A DNA stretch of 64,000 nucleotides from Pyrenula massariospora. Lineage: Eukaryota; Ascomycota; Eurotiomycetes; Pyrenulales; Pyrenulaceae. The notes under the pieces are model-generated. The model was not told the origin of the DNA. It saw nothing but the letters and a program-made list of their open reading frames with translations, and did not search any database. Position numbers and translations under genes: made by a program. The stretch is taken from assembly GCA_021030905.1 (NCBI GenBank), contig JAGFMI010000026.1:248001-312000 (forward strand), written 5' to 3'. This document shows, piece after piece, positions 1 to 11,900 of the stretch. Position 1 is the stretch's first letter; each line of letters opens with the position of its first letter.

Positions 1-252
1 TTTCATTATCCGAGAGAGAAGTGGAACGAGTATGAGTCTGGTTGCGTTTTTGCTCTCCACGAAGCCGAGCCTCCAGTCCAGGGTAGCAGGGCTCGAATTG
101 AGAAAGAGATAGAGTCCCGTCGTGACAAGCTGATAACAGGCGCTCAATACTTCTCTAGGTCCTCAATGATGCGCCTCTGTCACGAAGGACGTCGACGAGG
201 GTCAACAGTCAGAGAGAAGTTGTTTACCAAAGGCAAGGAAAGCTGTAGCTAG
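1..252 (+). CDS. possible 3' end of a gene cut by the window edge
   Basis: Frame 1 is open from the first base to a TAG at 250-252, giving about 83 codons. The predicted peptide is basic and hydrophilic, with a run rich in Arg, Lys and Glu, and ends ...KGKESCS. I recognise no domain. An open frame of this length can occur by chance, so the only support is that it runs in from the window edge without a stop. It would be transcribed towards the F-box-like gene on the opposite strand. It could equally be non-coding. Confidence 0.25.
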   Translation, partial: FHYPREKWNEYESGCVFALHEAEPPVQGSRARIEKEIESRRDKLITGAQYFSRSSMMRLCHEGRRRGSTVREKLFTKGKESCS

Positions 253-394
253 GCGGTAAACGGCTATCTTCAACGGTCTGAAACGCAGAATTGATCGTTA
301 CCGACCTATATTATCTCACTATCATCAGTCGTTTCCCAACCAGGAATGGACACAGCGAGATCTCCCTCAATCCAAATGTCCAACGCTCTCCCAA

Positions 395-1075
395 TCACCA
401 ATTCTCCGCCAAAACCCACTGCCCCAACTCACCCTCCTCCCCGCCCTTAACCCTCTCCTCCTTCACCCTCTCCAACTCCAACCCCTTATATCTCCCCACA
501 GTCGTCTCCACGCACTCCCCCACCCCCTCAAACCCCTCCGTCAAGTTCTCCAACCCCCCCGGACAAATCACCACCCCCTTCCCCCCCTCTTCCTTCACCG
601 CCCTCCAATTCCCCAACTCCGAATGCCTTCCCCCCTTCAACCAAATCCGCCGACACAACCCACACTGCCCGAGCAGCCTTGGCTTCAGCCCCGGGTCGAA
701 CCCGTACCAGCGCACATCCCGCGGATCGGGGAAGCGGACGAGCGTGGCGGCGGAGAGGAGCGTCTTGGAGGCGCGCGCGAGCGGGAGCATGTGCAGGAGG
801 CGGTCGACGTCGTTGGGGAGGTGGGCGAGGAGGCCGGCGACGACGCAGGTGTAGATCTCGGCGAGGATTTCGGCGGGGAGGCGCTCGAGCGGGGAGAGGT
901 GGGGGTGCGCCGGGGTTGTGAAGGTGAGGGTCTGTTTTGGGGGGTGTTAGGGGGTTTGGGTGATGGGATTGGAGGGGGGGCTGGAAAGGGCGCTTACTGT
1001 TGGGAGGATGATCAGAGCTTGAGGGAGGGTGCCGTCGGGGCGTCTGTAGGCGGAGATTGCGAAGGAGACTGCCAT
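395..1075 (-). CDS. small F-box-like protein (two exons)
   Basis: Two exons: 998-1075 (ATG at 1075) and 395-931, joined across a 66-base intron (932-997, GTAAGC...ACAG). The protein is about 204 residues. Just after the splice the sequence LERLPAEILAEIY resembles the start of an F-box (L..LP.Eil..I), followed by a leucine-rich stretch that would carry the rest of the motif. F-box proteins link substrates to SCF ubiquitin ligases through Skp1. Downstream there is a C..C pair (CGLC) and a WY.FDPGLKP segment common in short fungal proteins of this type. The coding strand is very G-rich in the second exon. The family assignment rests on the N-terminal motif alone. The continuity of frame across the intron and the codon pattern make the gene itself credible. 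Confidence 0.6.
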
Positions 1076-2497
1076 TTTGGGTAGTCGTAAGGCTGGGCGA
1101 CAGGGATTAGAGGATGTGTGGGAACGGATGTTTGGAGAGCTCGAATGCGAGAGTAGCGATTAGCCGAAATATTTCTTAGATGGAGTAAAATCCATTTCCA
1201 ACTTGACTACGAGATTTTGAATTTGACTGCGACACATAGATCAAGAGAGTTCGGCGTGTGGTGGACGGTAGGCGGATATCCGCAGGCTGCTGCCTGACCG
1301 GCAAACCCTATCCCAGTCACCTCGCCCTCACTTTGTGATCAGCCTTTCGCCCTTCACTACCAGCTCGCACCGCGGAATCACGACGTGAATCCAAACTCTA
1401 TGTAAAAATTGCTTTCAATACTGCACGTTGCATTTGAGGATCCAGATAAGTCGTCGAAGCGGCCATCAAAGCCTGCGTGGGGCTTCCTTCACCGGTGAGA
1501 AAGGCGACCAGGCTGAGAGCTGCAGACCTGGGCGAGGCAACGGCTTTGTGATTGGTACGGATATGTAAAACTGAGCGTTGTTCGCATGTTAATAACTATC
1601 GCACCGGGAACTTGCAAAAGAGACTGCCGGCTTATCTTCAATATCGTACCATCCCAGTCGGTCACACTTATATAGAGCAAAACGCCGACTGCAGTCAAGC
1701 CTTGCGACTACCTTGAAGTTATCTCGCAGTCACTACAGCTTGGGATCTTCAGATATGATTTCGTTCTACAATTTCGAGGAAAAGCTCACCGGTAACCAGT
1801 GGAGACTTACGTAATCTGTGAAGGAGCCAGCCCAAAGTGCACCTTTCACAGGCTTTCCCTACATAGGTATGTCTTCGATGGCTAACCTCCCTTTTCACCG
1901 TGCCAAGACTTAAGGGCTTGACGCTCCAACCCATATTTCAGATCGCACGATCAGCTTTGGAAATCCTACGTTGACAACTTATACAGAACGAGTTCTGCTA
2001 CAGACAAATTCACATCAATCTGTTTGCAATACAGATCTACTGAACAAGTTCCGACCAGCGCGCTTCGACCTCTAGCGCCATTGCAGAAAGTAGATATCTT
2101 GGGTCAAACAGTCACTAGCATGTGTATTCGCGGGATCCCTTGGATGAGTAGCCTCGCCCCATTCCTTATTGAATAGTCTCTTCAATGAGCGCTGCTTCCT
2201 CTCATGCTTTGTCTCTTCTGTCCGCCTCGATCGAACGAGACTCTTCAAGCCATGCCTGGTCGATTATTTCTTGTTGTACACACGTTTCACCCCTTGTATA
2301 CATACGGAAGCCGATAGATGGCATCCGGTCAACCTAACTTTTGGTGGGGTTGTACACATAATTTGATTAATATATAACATAAAATTTTATATAGTAAGTT
2401 CATTAAACTTTTATTTAAACTATTATTCAGAATGTCTGCTGTACTTTTAAACACTTCATAGTTGTAGCTATATTATCTATCGAAGCTTATACTTCTG
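1076..2497. other. gene-free stretch with an AT-rich tract
   Basis: I see no convincing gene. All open frames are under 70 codons and show no recognisable product. An AT-rich tract at about 2360-2470 lies just past the stop codon of the HeLo-like gene and may hold its 3' untranslated region and polyadenylation signals. Confidence 0.5.
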
Positions 2498-4450
2498 TTA
2501 GGGCGGGTAATATACGTAGGAGATACCGTTGTCCACTCCAGCAGTGAGGAACTTTCGAGGGGGCGCATCGTTGACCCATGCTGTAGTGCGCTGTTGTCGA
2601 TGTATAGGCACTGAATATGCGGAATCATCTTCTGAATAGTCGTAATACTTATCAGAAATATCCTTAGGTGAGTAGTAATTGGACTGGCGCACTGGATGTA
2701 GACTTGATTTTTGTCCTTTTCTACCCCAGTACCGACCTTCATCATCACGGTCTTCATAGTAAGAGCCAAATAAAGTCTCATTTGATGTTGAGCGCGAGTC
2801 ATACTTTTTCCACGGACCTGGAAAGCCTGGAGGAAGTCGTGCGTTGTAGTCAGCTGTCGAATCTTTGGCAGAATTCATGTTTTGCGTGGATTCAGACGAC
2901 TGCTGCGAGCTCGGGAGGTCTGCAGAATTTGCACGTCTATGGCCAAGATCTGAAGCCATAGCTGCACGAGACCATTCACGGTCGTAGAAAGTCTCACAGC
3001 CAGCAAGCTTTGCCCTTGATAAAGTGGCCCTCCAGATTTCGTCGGTACGAAATAAATCGACTTGACTCCCTGGCGTTGAATTACATCTCCCAAGTTCTAC
3101 TACTGGATTAAAGTAGAAATCTACCTCGTTCGGATAACTCAGGATTCGGAAACGCTTCAATCTGGTTCCTAGAACACCCATTGTATACAGATATTTTTGT
3201 TCGTTGTCTGAGATAACTGGAAGGATACTGCAGATCTTTGTGGAAACTTCTTGTGGTGCCGAATCTCTTGTAAGCCCGAGAAAGTCGAGCATTATGGCTC
3301 CAGCATATGAAGTTCCGAAAGCGTCGCGAGCGTAAGCAAGCCATAAAGAGTCTTCTGTTGAAGCGGTTTTGCCTATTGACTCGACAATGGGTTCTGACTC
3401 TGCATTCACTTCTGTGTGTTCTATGTCTTCTTTGAGCGTAGGTCGCAAATCTGCGCCAGGGGAGTTTGATTTCACGGAGACACCGTCCGGCGGCTCAGAG
3501 CTTTGATCGCTCGTTGAGATATTATCACACGCATCCTCAGAAACCGTCCAATGTTGCCATAACTGCTTTACTATAAACGGAGCCATCTTTCTGACTTCCT
3601 CTTGACGAGTCAACGTCTGAGTATGATGTGTTGAGTCGTGACCAGTTTCATGATGAGTATCTTCATCTCTCATGCTCACAAGAGCTAAATCTTCAAAACC
3701 CGGTACCTCCGCCGCAAGTTTGCGTATAGGCCGGTGTTTTATCAGAGCCGCAGAGGCTTTCCCTTTACGAGAGGCTGCTTTATGGTTCAGTGGTCTGTGT
3801 AACTCGTCGCTATTCCCCTCTGTCAGCGTTCTCTCGCATTCCTCAGCTTCATTAAAAGCGATATGTGCTTCGAGGACTGCTTCGGTAGATGCCTCAGTCT
3901 TTTCTTGAACTTGTCTTTTGATGGTGCAAGAAGGAGGCGAAGGTTGACTGTGTTGACTAGACAAGTGATGATCAGCTCTTGTAATTACGGTAACAAGCAT
4001 TTCCACCTACCTCATGAATCTGATGCCGGCACTAAGGTCAAGGATGCTGACCATGAGATGCAATGTGGCTTTCGAAGATTCAAGTCTAGTTCGCAGCTGT
4101 TTGACCTTGGCTTTTCGAAATACCCATTGCGCCCTGTCTCGGGCCCGCATTGCCTGACCTTTGACATTCTCGACATTTTTCCCGATTTCGTCGTAGGTTT
4201 CTTGACAGTCTTGTAAGATTGCATGGGCAGTATCCAAAAGGGATGGCTTCAGAAAAGTCGCACTGGCCTTCAGTACTTCTGCAAGAGAGCTAAAAGCGCT
4301 CGAAATGTTCGAGAGCTCTCGGGCAAGCTCATTGACTTGGCTTTTGGCCTTGAAAAGGGACTCGCCGAGCGAGAAGAGGGATTTCGAGATCTTGACTCCT
4401 ACCTCGCTAATGGTAATCAGGCTCGCTACGACGCCGATGACTTCCGCCAT
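2498..4450 (-). CDS. HeLo-like N-terminal domain protein without NACHT (two exons)
   Basis: Exons 4011-4450 and 2498-3956 are joined across a 54-base intron (3957-4010, GTAGGT...CTAG, with a CTGAT branch-like site), giving about 632 residues. Residues 1-145 begin MAEVIGVVASLITISEVG and continue as amphipathic helices. This is the pattern of the fungal N-terminal domain of STAND proteins (HeLo-like), which in relatives targets membranes and triggers cell death when fused to NACHT or NB-ARC. No P-loop or repeat domain follows. Instead there is a long hydrophilic, charged region, then a moderately conserved-looking globular part (about residues 220-350, containing DSLWLAYARDAFG and LGTRLKRFRIL), and a Ser/Tyr/Asp-rich tail ending YVYYPP. 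A role in allorecognition or regulated cell death is inference from the N-terminus. The rest is unrecognised. Confidence 0.7.
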
Positions 4451-7103
4451 TGCCAGGAGTTGAGAGCATGATCGTGAGAACAGGTGCAGAAGTAAAGCGG
4501 GGAAGGGTTGATAGCTATCATCGTCAGGCTGAGGACATGCATCAGCTGTGGCTGTCCGGCTTCTGCCGCCACGAACTGCACGATTGTACGGCTGGTGGCG
4601 TCGTTGTTAGGCGTATTTCTCCCAACATCGGTTTTGCGAGATTGAGCAGAAAAGAAACTTGCTATTATGACGAACATCAGAAGAATTCCGTGCTTCCCCA
4701 ATTCTGGTGAAGTGATGTGCTCCTAGGCAATGACAACCCAGCAGCACCATGTTAGTGGCCAATGTCTTAACAAAATCGTATCTTGTCCAAACGTTGGTGA
4801 TACCATCTGCAGAAGGTCGGGGAATCTGCCTTGCCCGACCTGCGAGCTCGTGCGAAGGGTTGCCAAGGACCTGTTTCCAGGGCTTTTGAGGGAGGCTTGG
4901 GGGCTGGGTAGGAGAAGTCACGGCACCTTCTACCCCGATTATGAGCCGGTAGGAACGCCATCGAGGCTAGACAGTATGCGGATGTGGCGTTGGCTTTGTC
5001 GGGGCGCACGTCAAAACCAAGATTCTACACGCCTAAGACGTCTCGAAGACAGAATTCAAAATCCAAATGGCCATGAGCCGATAAGCGACAGATTTATGCA
5101 AATTTCCTATGAAACATGTCCCCAGCAGTCACCACGAGTCTTAATGCTGCTAGTCGAGCTGTAAGCAGCAACCAGCAGCCGGTACTATCGTGGCTGAGGC
5201 TTCAGAACCTAAATAAAATATTACAAGTCTCGCTTGAGACTACTAATTCTGAAGGCAGAAGCCGGCCAAATATGCACTTCACCTGAACGTATAGGATCGT
5301 AATGAGCGCGATGAAACAAGTACATAAGCGGATGAAGAAAATAATAAATAACTATGGATTATTCTAACTCAATAGGGTACAGTACGTCGACCTTTCCGCC
5401 GAGTGCAGGAAGAGTAGGGACTTGAAAGAGTGCTTTGCATTGCAATGGTCTTCTCTCCACGGTATTACTCATAAATTATGGTGAGAGCTGGCTCCTCCAC
5501 TCCACGGTGCCGGCACCCTCATGGTGCCTGTTTTTTATTTTTGTTCCCTACTTCATATGCGCAGCATTCCAGTAGTCGGCCAAAACGAAGCCTTTGAAAC
5601 ATTCTCAAGCACTCGGATGCGCTTCGATGTGCGTGCATGGTTGATCCTAAAGCGCATCCTCATCCTTCTTTGCTACCCAGTTCTAAGGTTCCTTCAGAAG
5701 CAATTTCATCACCTACTATATCGTTGCCGCATCTCCGGCGACCCTTCTGCGCGTGCGCTCGCTCACGAGACTCCCATAATAGCAAAAATGCTCGCACAAA
5801 AAGGTCATCGAGTCCCTGAAATTGATGGATCAGAAGGACGGACGCTCATTTGCCTGGTGTCTCGTGTGTCATATCAAACAAAAACATGCATCAACTTGAC
5901 CACAAAATGTTGACTTCGTCCTGATTCCCTCGACCTGAGCATGAAGTCTAGTCCTGAGAGTGGAGGCTGAATCCGGTCGCTGCAGTGCATCTGTCTGAAA
6001 CTGGAACTGCGGAGCGAGCTCTTGAGATGCGCCAATGCCAGTGGTAGAGGAGCTTTTTGAATCGATGCCTTTATCGCGAGATTGAGGGAGTCGCTGTAGT
6101 AGTAGAGGCGGTCGCTACGGGTGTCGAGGACTGGGCATGTTAGGCTTGGGATTGGAGTCTTCTGGTCGAGCCGAGCGAAGAAGTAAATAATGGGTTGATG
6201 CGAAATCGTTTAGGAGAAAGTGTTTAAGGACTACGGCTTAAGATATTTGCGTTTAGGGAGGAGGAGAGAGATCAGAGCCTGAGATTGTCCCATTTTAACA
6301 AAAAAAGCTGACACCGCTGTCCGTCCCTTTTCATGATGATGCGCTTGTTCATCGGCCCTGTAGTAAGCCATGATATTGTAGCAGAGGTTATATGCACGTC
6401 GTTGTTCAGCTCCCTAAGTTGTATCACTTAGCTCGCATGCCTTGAGGTCTTACTCTTCACATCAACAGATTCATCTCGTAGGTCTTCCGGTGCCAGGTCA
6501 GTGTCGTCTTCCCGATTGCCGCCAGACAGATAGTGCTGCTCTTTCCAAAAATTGGGAACATCCGCTATTGATTGCTAGCAAGCCCTCTTTTCACACAATG
6601 TCGCATGACGGACCGGTTATGATTCTAAGACAATAAAATCCTGATATAAGTAACGGTCTTATCGTCCAACCTTCAAGTCCTCTTCAAGTATCTATAACTC
6701 AAGATCTTCACAGATATATTTCCGTGTCTAAGATTCCCAAAAGGAGGCTGTTGACGGTTTGTGGGGACTTGTTAGACTTGTGAGAGGAGTACTCAAGGGG
6801 ATGCTGTTGATATTTGTATCGCGGTGTTTCTGTGGGCTTATCGTGGGGCTGTGTCGAGATTATAGATCCTGCAGAGGGTCCACTCTTCTCGTAAGCCGTA
6901 CTTCACTGACGAATTTAGAGGTAGCGGAAAAGTTGTGGTAGAAGGCCCTCTCAGGGTTGAAACTTGTGAGGGCTTGATCAACGATGTCTTCGCCTTCCGA
7001 CAGGTTTAAAGGCAAGTTTGGTAGACTACCCCAAGTGTTCTCAGATTCTGGCGGTTTTCCATGGAGCCGATCGTGTAGAGTACGACGAATATCAGATACT
7101 TCT
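4451..7103. other. gene-free stretch
   Basis: No supported gene in about 2.65 kb. The longest open frames (for example 4730-5164 and 5521-5913, both +) have no signal peptide, domain or flanking splice structure that I can support, and overlapping frames on the other strand are just as long. Local AT-rich patches occur at about 5210-5370. The region could include remnants too decayed to see by eye. Confidence 0.45.
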
Positions 7104-8354
7104 TTAAAAACCTCCGCCGTGCTCCGCCCAGACGTTCCAAAACTCTTCTTCGGATCCCTCGTTACCTGTCTCTGTCGGGCTTCTACTGCCCGTAGAACTA
7201 GCTATATTACTTGCTCTGCTAGTTGTGCTGCCATCATCTGTGCCTGTGTCTGTCTCTGCGTCGTCCGAGCGCTGGGCCTCTCCGTTGCGCTCCTTTGCTG
7301 GAATTTCCCAGTCATCGAAATCTAGATCTCCAGAACGCAAATTGGGACGATCACATCGATAGAATCGCCCTCCCCGCCATAAATGTGGAAATGGAGACAG
7401 GCACCAGCCATAGTCCCGGAGCCATGCCAACACCGCGTAAAACACGATGTTATTGACATTTCGAATCCTGTCAAAGGGCGAGGGAATTCCAATCACAGCT
7501 GTCCAACTGATCGCTTTAGTACCTTCTTGCGTGGGAACTTCAATATCCTGAAGTTTCCACGGGGGAAAGTGGCAAAACTCGCGAAGGATGTTGGGAGCAG
7601 TTGATGTCATCACGAGGGGTGTAATAAAGTTCAATAATCCGCCGAGGTCGATGTCTCGGATACGCTCATCTAGATAAGCTGCCCTTGGGTTCAGCAATCT
7701 CTCACAAATTGTAACAGTGGCCCGGATCAGCCCTCGAGGATATCCCGGGTAGGAAACCTGAGGAGGTGTCGGGTCGTATGTTTGGGCGGAAACTCCAGGC
7801 ATTTGGCACCCGCGGGTGGTACCCATCATGATATTATTGACGGGATCCCACCATTCTTGGTACTGCTCTTGGTACTGCTGTTGTCCGGGACCAGCCCGTA
7901 GGCGTCGCATAGCATTTCGTATATAATCCATAGGTCGGGGGGACGGTGGATCAGGACGGAGTTGCCACCGGGAGCTACCGTCGAGCCTGTCATTGTCGCA
8001 GTAAAAACGAAAATTCCCCCCTGGCTGATTTGCAGATCCTGCTTCATTTCTCATCTCTGTGAAACTTGTAAAAATGTTTCTGAGGCGATCAGAGAGTTCT
8101 TGGGCTATCTCCACTTCCTGATTCGGGACAGTCTTGAAAATCACGCCAAAAACGAAGACGCTGTAATCGTCATCGTCATGTCTTTGAAGCATCGATAATG
8201 CGCTTCTCGCCATCTGCTGTGCTATGGCCATACTTTTCTGGAATACGTCTGCCGGTCTGCCTAGACATGATTGATGAACCCAATAACTAAACGGATCTAT
8301 GCTGGAAATAACTGATGCAAAAGTAAGTACTATGAGGCTCTCAAAAACTTTCAT
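7104..8354 (-). CDS. secreted HExxH-family (aspzincin-like) protein, motif changed to REFCH
   Basis: Single exon, 416 residues. The N-terminus is a clear signal peptide (a hydrophobic run in residues 4-18 of MKVFESLIVLTFASVISS). It aligns along most of its length with the genes at 47481-48747 and 50171-51471. Shared blocks are HQSC near residue 27, FYCDNDR...RW at 117-130, ATVTICERLL at 212-221, ILREFCHFPPW at 256-266 and NVNNIVFYAVL at 299-309. Intact relatives have HExxH at the fourth block. Here the first His is Arg258 (codon CGC at 7581-7583, one base from CAC), while Glu259 and His262 remain. A catalytic zinc site is therefore doubtful, so it may be a non-catalytic paralogue. Residues 350-416 form an acidic, Ser/Thr-rich tail absent from the relatives. 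Resemblance to the M35/aspzincin fold is by eye. Confidence 0.75.
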   Translation of the reverse strand: MKVFESLIVLTFASVISSIDPFSYWVHQSCLGRPADVFQKSMAIAQQMARSALSMLQRHDDDDYSVFVFGVIFKTVPNQEVEIAQELSDRLRNIFTSFTEMRNEAGSANQPGGNFRFYCDNDRLDGSSRWQLRPDPPSPRPMDYIRNAMRRLRAGPGQQQYQEQYQEWWDPVNNIMMGTTRGCQMPGVSAQTYDPTPPQVSYPGYPRGLIRATVTICERLLNPRAAYLDERIRDIDLGGLLNFITPLVMTSTAPNILREFCHFPPWKLQDIEVPTQEGTKAISWTAVIGIPSPFDRIRNVNNIVFYAVLAWLRDYGWCLSPFPHLWRGGRFYRCDRPNLRSGDLDFDDWEIPAKERNGEAQRSDDAETDTGTDDGSTTSRASNIASSTGSRSPTETGNEGSEEEFWNVWAEHGGGF

Positions 8355-9885
8355 GCTCCGATTCGCGTGCCAATTTGGCTAGCTGAAGAGAAATTCGCGA
8401 AATGTTCATCAGATCAGAAAGATGATTGGAAGTCTATTCTCCTTGATGTTGACCAGCATAGAACTTTACGCAAGTGCTGTCCAGCTACGAAAAGTCGGAA
8501 CAGCGGATCGTTTTTTGGAGGCCTGCTGCAGATTGGGTATAGCCATGAGCCTCCTCTGGTGGCGATGTATGTTGCCTGTGTCGTGGATTAAGAAATCAAA
8601 TTTCTTCAGCCTGCCCGAATTTCAGCAGCGCACAAAGTATTATTGACTTCAAATTTAAAATCTTCCTGTCCTCTTGTAACTTTCATAACCATGGTTTCTC
8701 GGTTGTTAGAAGACATGTTGTACTCAAATCGTGCCAGACAAAACAGCCGATGAAAGTGGCATAGCGATAATGGACAAGTCGTTTTTGTAGAGTCTGTCTT
8801 GTGGATTTAACGTGGTAGGAGGGAGCGCGTTCTCGGAAGAACGGAAACGGAAATAGCCCGGCAGACTCTTGCGGATTGTGGCCGAAATAACACTTTTCCA
8901 AACTTGAAACCCCATGTGGACTTGGAGCGCCTTTGAATGATTCCATACTCTGAGGTCAGCGTCTCAGCCTGTTCAAAGTCTACAGAGGAGGTTGTCTGTC
9001 AAAATGACCGAGAAGTCTGTTGGCGACCGCTCCTTGTTTTAAGCTAACTTCTTTTGGATATGCTTGTAGTAAGATTTTAGTGTGTTGACCACCAATGAAA
9101 GGTGCCAATACCTTAATTATAATTTTGAGCATATAACAAACTTTCTGAAAGAAATATTCTTACTTCAAATATCCTATCAGCCACCGGCTCACCTTTTAGG
9201 GCTGATCACGCTTCCCTTTTGGGATCTGGATAGGAACGTAACGAAATACCGAGCTAGTCTATAATTTCAAGCACCGTACCCGTCTAAAGCTTACCAGTTT
9301 TAATTCCTGTGAGGTTCACAAAGGTAGCGAAAAATATCATCTATAACCTTGATGACATGTGCTTTCGAAGCAATCACTTACCAAGGGGTAACTACTGGCT
9401 GGGTGAGTAAGGGGTCTGATTGTTTACGTTTATGCAGAACTGTTAGCACTGAGACTTACCTAAAACGCACTCTTGGAAGGATTAGAGTATTTGGAAAGGT
9501 AGTCGGGTCGTTAGTAGACAGATGCGGAGAAAGAAGGGGAAGGACCAATTTGGCGGACGATCGATGAGAATTTCACAAGACAGAAATTCTCATCACCGTG
9601 ATTTTTGATTGTGCCATATGTTTACAGCCTGTCTGACGGCATTCTATAGCGTTGCCTTGATTGTTGAAATCGACACATTTGCAGTGACATGTTAACAGGG
9701 AGGATCTGGCGATAATTAACTGTGCGTCATAGAACTAGTACGAAGGTCGTAAAAGAATGACGAAGCAACAAGAAGGAATTAGAGATGACGTAAAGAGGAA
9801 TAGCAGAGTAGAAATAAAAATAATCCAGTTGTATTACAAATGATTTAAAAATTCAAGGACGACAGGGGGCTGTTGATACATCCGT
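8355..9885. other. gene-free stretch
   Basis: Only short open frames (under 90 codons) on both strands, none with a recognisable domain. It contains the probable promoter of the upstream secreted-protein gene near 8355 and the 3' flank of the HeLo-like gene ending at 9886. Nothing else visible. Confidence 0.45.
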
Positions 9886-11900
9886 CTATCTTAACTTATT
9901 ACAGAACGATATTCCATCCTTGAAACGCGTGAAATCAATTGTACATTTCAATTTTCCCAATTTTTGCCATCTTTGCGATGCTGTCGCAGACGCTTGAGCC
10001 ATGAAAGTGACGCTGTTTGACTTTTGCGATGTCATTTTGACGTCACGCAGCCCAAGGATCTTCAGCTCCACATCTTTGGGAGCCGCCTTCTTTTTTTGAA
10101 GGACCGGGAAGAAAGTGATTGAGGTACTTTCAGACGCTCCATCGAGCCATAGTGCCACCGCAGACATGTGCGAAATCTGCTGCCCTTCGCAAATTATTCT
10201 ATTGGTTCCAGCCACGGTAAGTAGCTTCTTGCCAAAAAGGTTCTCGCATAGCGTGAACTGATCCTGTTTTTCATGAAATATGTACATGAGCGAAGCTGTC
10301 CAGCGTGGTTCCTCCTCCAGTGCGAAGATGTACTGGGGCTCCGTAAAAGTGATTTTATAAGGAGCGTCGGGTTCCTGAGCTGGGCCTTCAAAGTCTGGAT
10401 GTAGCAAGTGGGGTATGGGCCGAGCTTGGGTCTCAAAGCAGTGCTGCCATGTTTGAGGAGGTTTTCTATGCGCATTACAGCACATAGAATGTGATGAACT
10501 GTTCGAGGCCAGACCTAGCCGGACAGAGCTTTGAAAAATTTCCAGGTCGAACGAACAGTGCACTGACGCACCTGGATTCTTGCTAAGACTAAACTTGGAT
10601 GGTCCTTGAAAACTGATAGGGTTCTTACTCGATGGTGCATTTGGAACGCTTGTCGTTGTAGGAATTAAGCGGGTAGGTTCCATGGGAAAGATTTCAACCT
10701 CATTCTCAGGAGGATTCTGTACTTCTGATTGACTGATTGATATGGAGCCCGAACGATTTTTAGGAAAAGTTGAAGGCTCAGTCGCTAATGGATGACAAAA
10801 TCTTGTATTACCACCTTGGCTGCGTTGAGAAGCCCATCTGCGTATGTCTAAGTTATCACTTACCGAAGAAAGATGGCCAAAGACGTCCTGACCGAACGAT
10901 TTAAAGTGCCCCTTATCGACTATTGAAATTCGAGACTGTACCACGCCCGCAATTTGGTTGCTATTTGAGTATTCCGGTGCAAGTCGGAGAGATTCAGCCT
11001 TTTCCGTGATTCTCGTAAGCTCCTCTAAGCATTCCAAGGGATCGCTATCATTGGAACAAAGCTCTGTTGACTCTGCGAAGGATATGATGTCGCTCATGAA
11101 ATCGTTGGTTATCTGTTTGCTTTGGGATCTGTTTTTCGGTGTGGCGTCGCCAAAAGTGATGGCTTCTACCTCACCAGCATGTTGAGATTTCGGCCTTATA
11201 TTTGTCGCTAGGGCTTTGCTTCTGTTCGAAGTCTCCCTTGACGGAACGTTGGATTGATCGACTTCTAAGCTGAACATGGTTGCGGGTGTTGAGAAAGAAT
11301 CCGGCATGACCCCATCAAGTATATCAATACCCTCGTTTGCTGGCACTGATGGTAACCGGGGATCTTTGGAGTCGTCACGAAAATTGTTACCATGATATAA
11401 ATTAGTCAATAAACATGCGCTGTAATTCCGTTAATATATCCGTGAATGTCCAAATGTCTCGGTCGACCTTACAGTATAACGTCGATCTTCATCTCGTCAA
11501 TTGCTCTTTCGTCTGCATCGAGTTTCTTCTCAACAAGTCTTAGTTTATCTCGATCCAATGCTAGAAGCGCCAGCCCCTTTGCTTTGGAAGAAGTGGACAT
11601 GGCCTTCTCAGTGACAAATCTCAGCGGCTCTAGACATGATTTTGCATCAAGTAGATGCTGCTGTAGGGCAGGTGCCTCCGTCCAAGTTCCAAGGCCATAT
11701 TTTTCAAAGAGTAGTGAGAGTCGTTCCAGCTTTCGTCGTATTTTATCGAGTCTGTTGAAGAGAGCCTGAAGATCCGCTGGCGCGGTCCGGCAGAAGCTGT
11801 GAACCTCATAACAAAGTTTAACAAGGCTCACGATGTCGCCAGCCGACCATCCAAACGACATGGGCCGTGGACTGGATGAGTGATGGTGATCTGGACTCAA
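9886..11900 (-). CDS. second HeLo-like / fungal N-terminal domain protein (two exons)
   Basis: Exons 11473-11900 and 9886-11419 are joined across a 53-base intron (11420-11472, GTAAGG...ACAG). The product is about 653 residues from the first ATG. The in-frame ATG at 11861 (MSFGWSAGDIVSLVKLC) fits the usual start of this family better and would give about 640. Residues 14-140 are helical with CYEVHSFCRTAPADLQAL, the pattern of fungal HeLo-like N-terminal domains found at the head of NLR-like and unknown proteins. The middle (about 150-430) is low-complexity, Ser/Asn/Pro-rich and probably disordered. The last 180 residues (from ITFTEPQYIFALEEEPRW) look like a beta-rich globular domain that I do not recognise. 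There is no NACHT, kinase or repeat domain. It shares its domain plan (HeLo-like head, disordered middle, small globular tail) with the gene at 2498-4450, but beyond the head I see no sequence similarity. Confidence 0.65.

Noticed and set aside
4890-4935. GGCTGGGTAGGAGAAGTCACGGCACC-type sequence resembling a MITE arm
   Set aside because: Matches the second element at only about 19 of 26 positions, lacks the GTCGTGG core, and has no facing arm within 300 bases, so it is probably chance.
4730-5164. 144-codon plus-strand open frame
   Set aside because: No domain, signal peptide or supporting splice structure, and a 104-codon frame on the other strand (4607-4921) is about as good, so it looks like chance.
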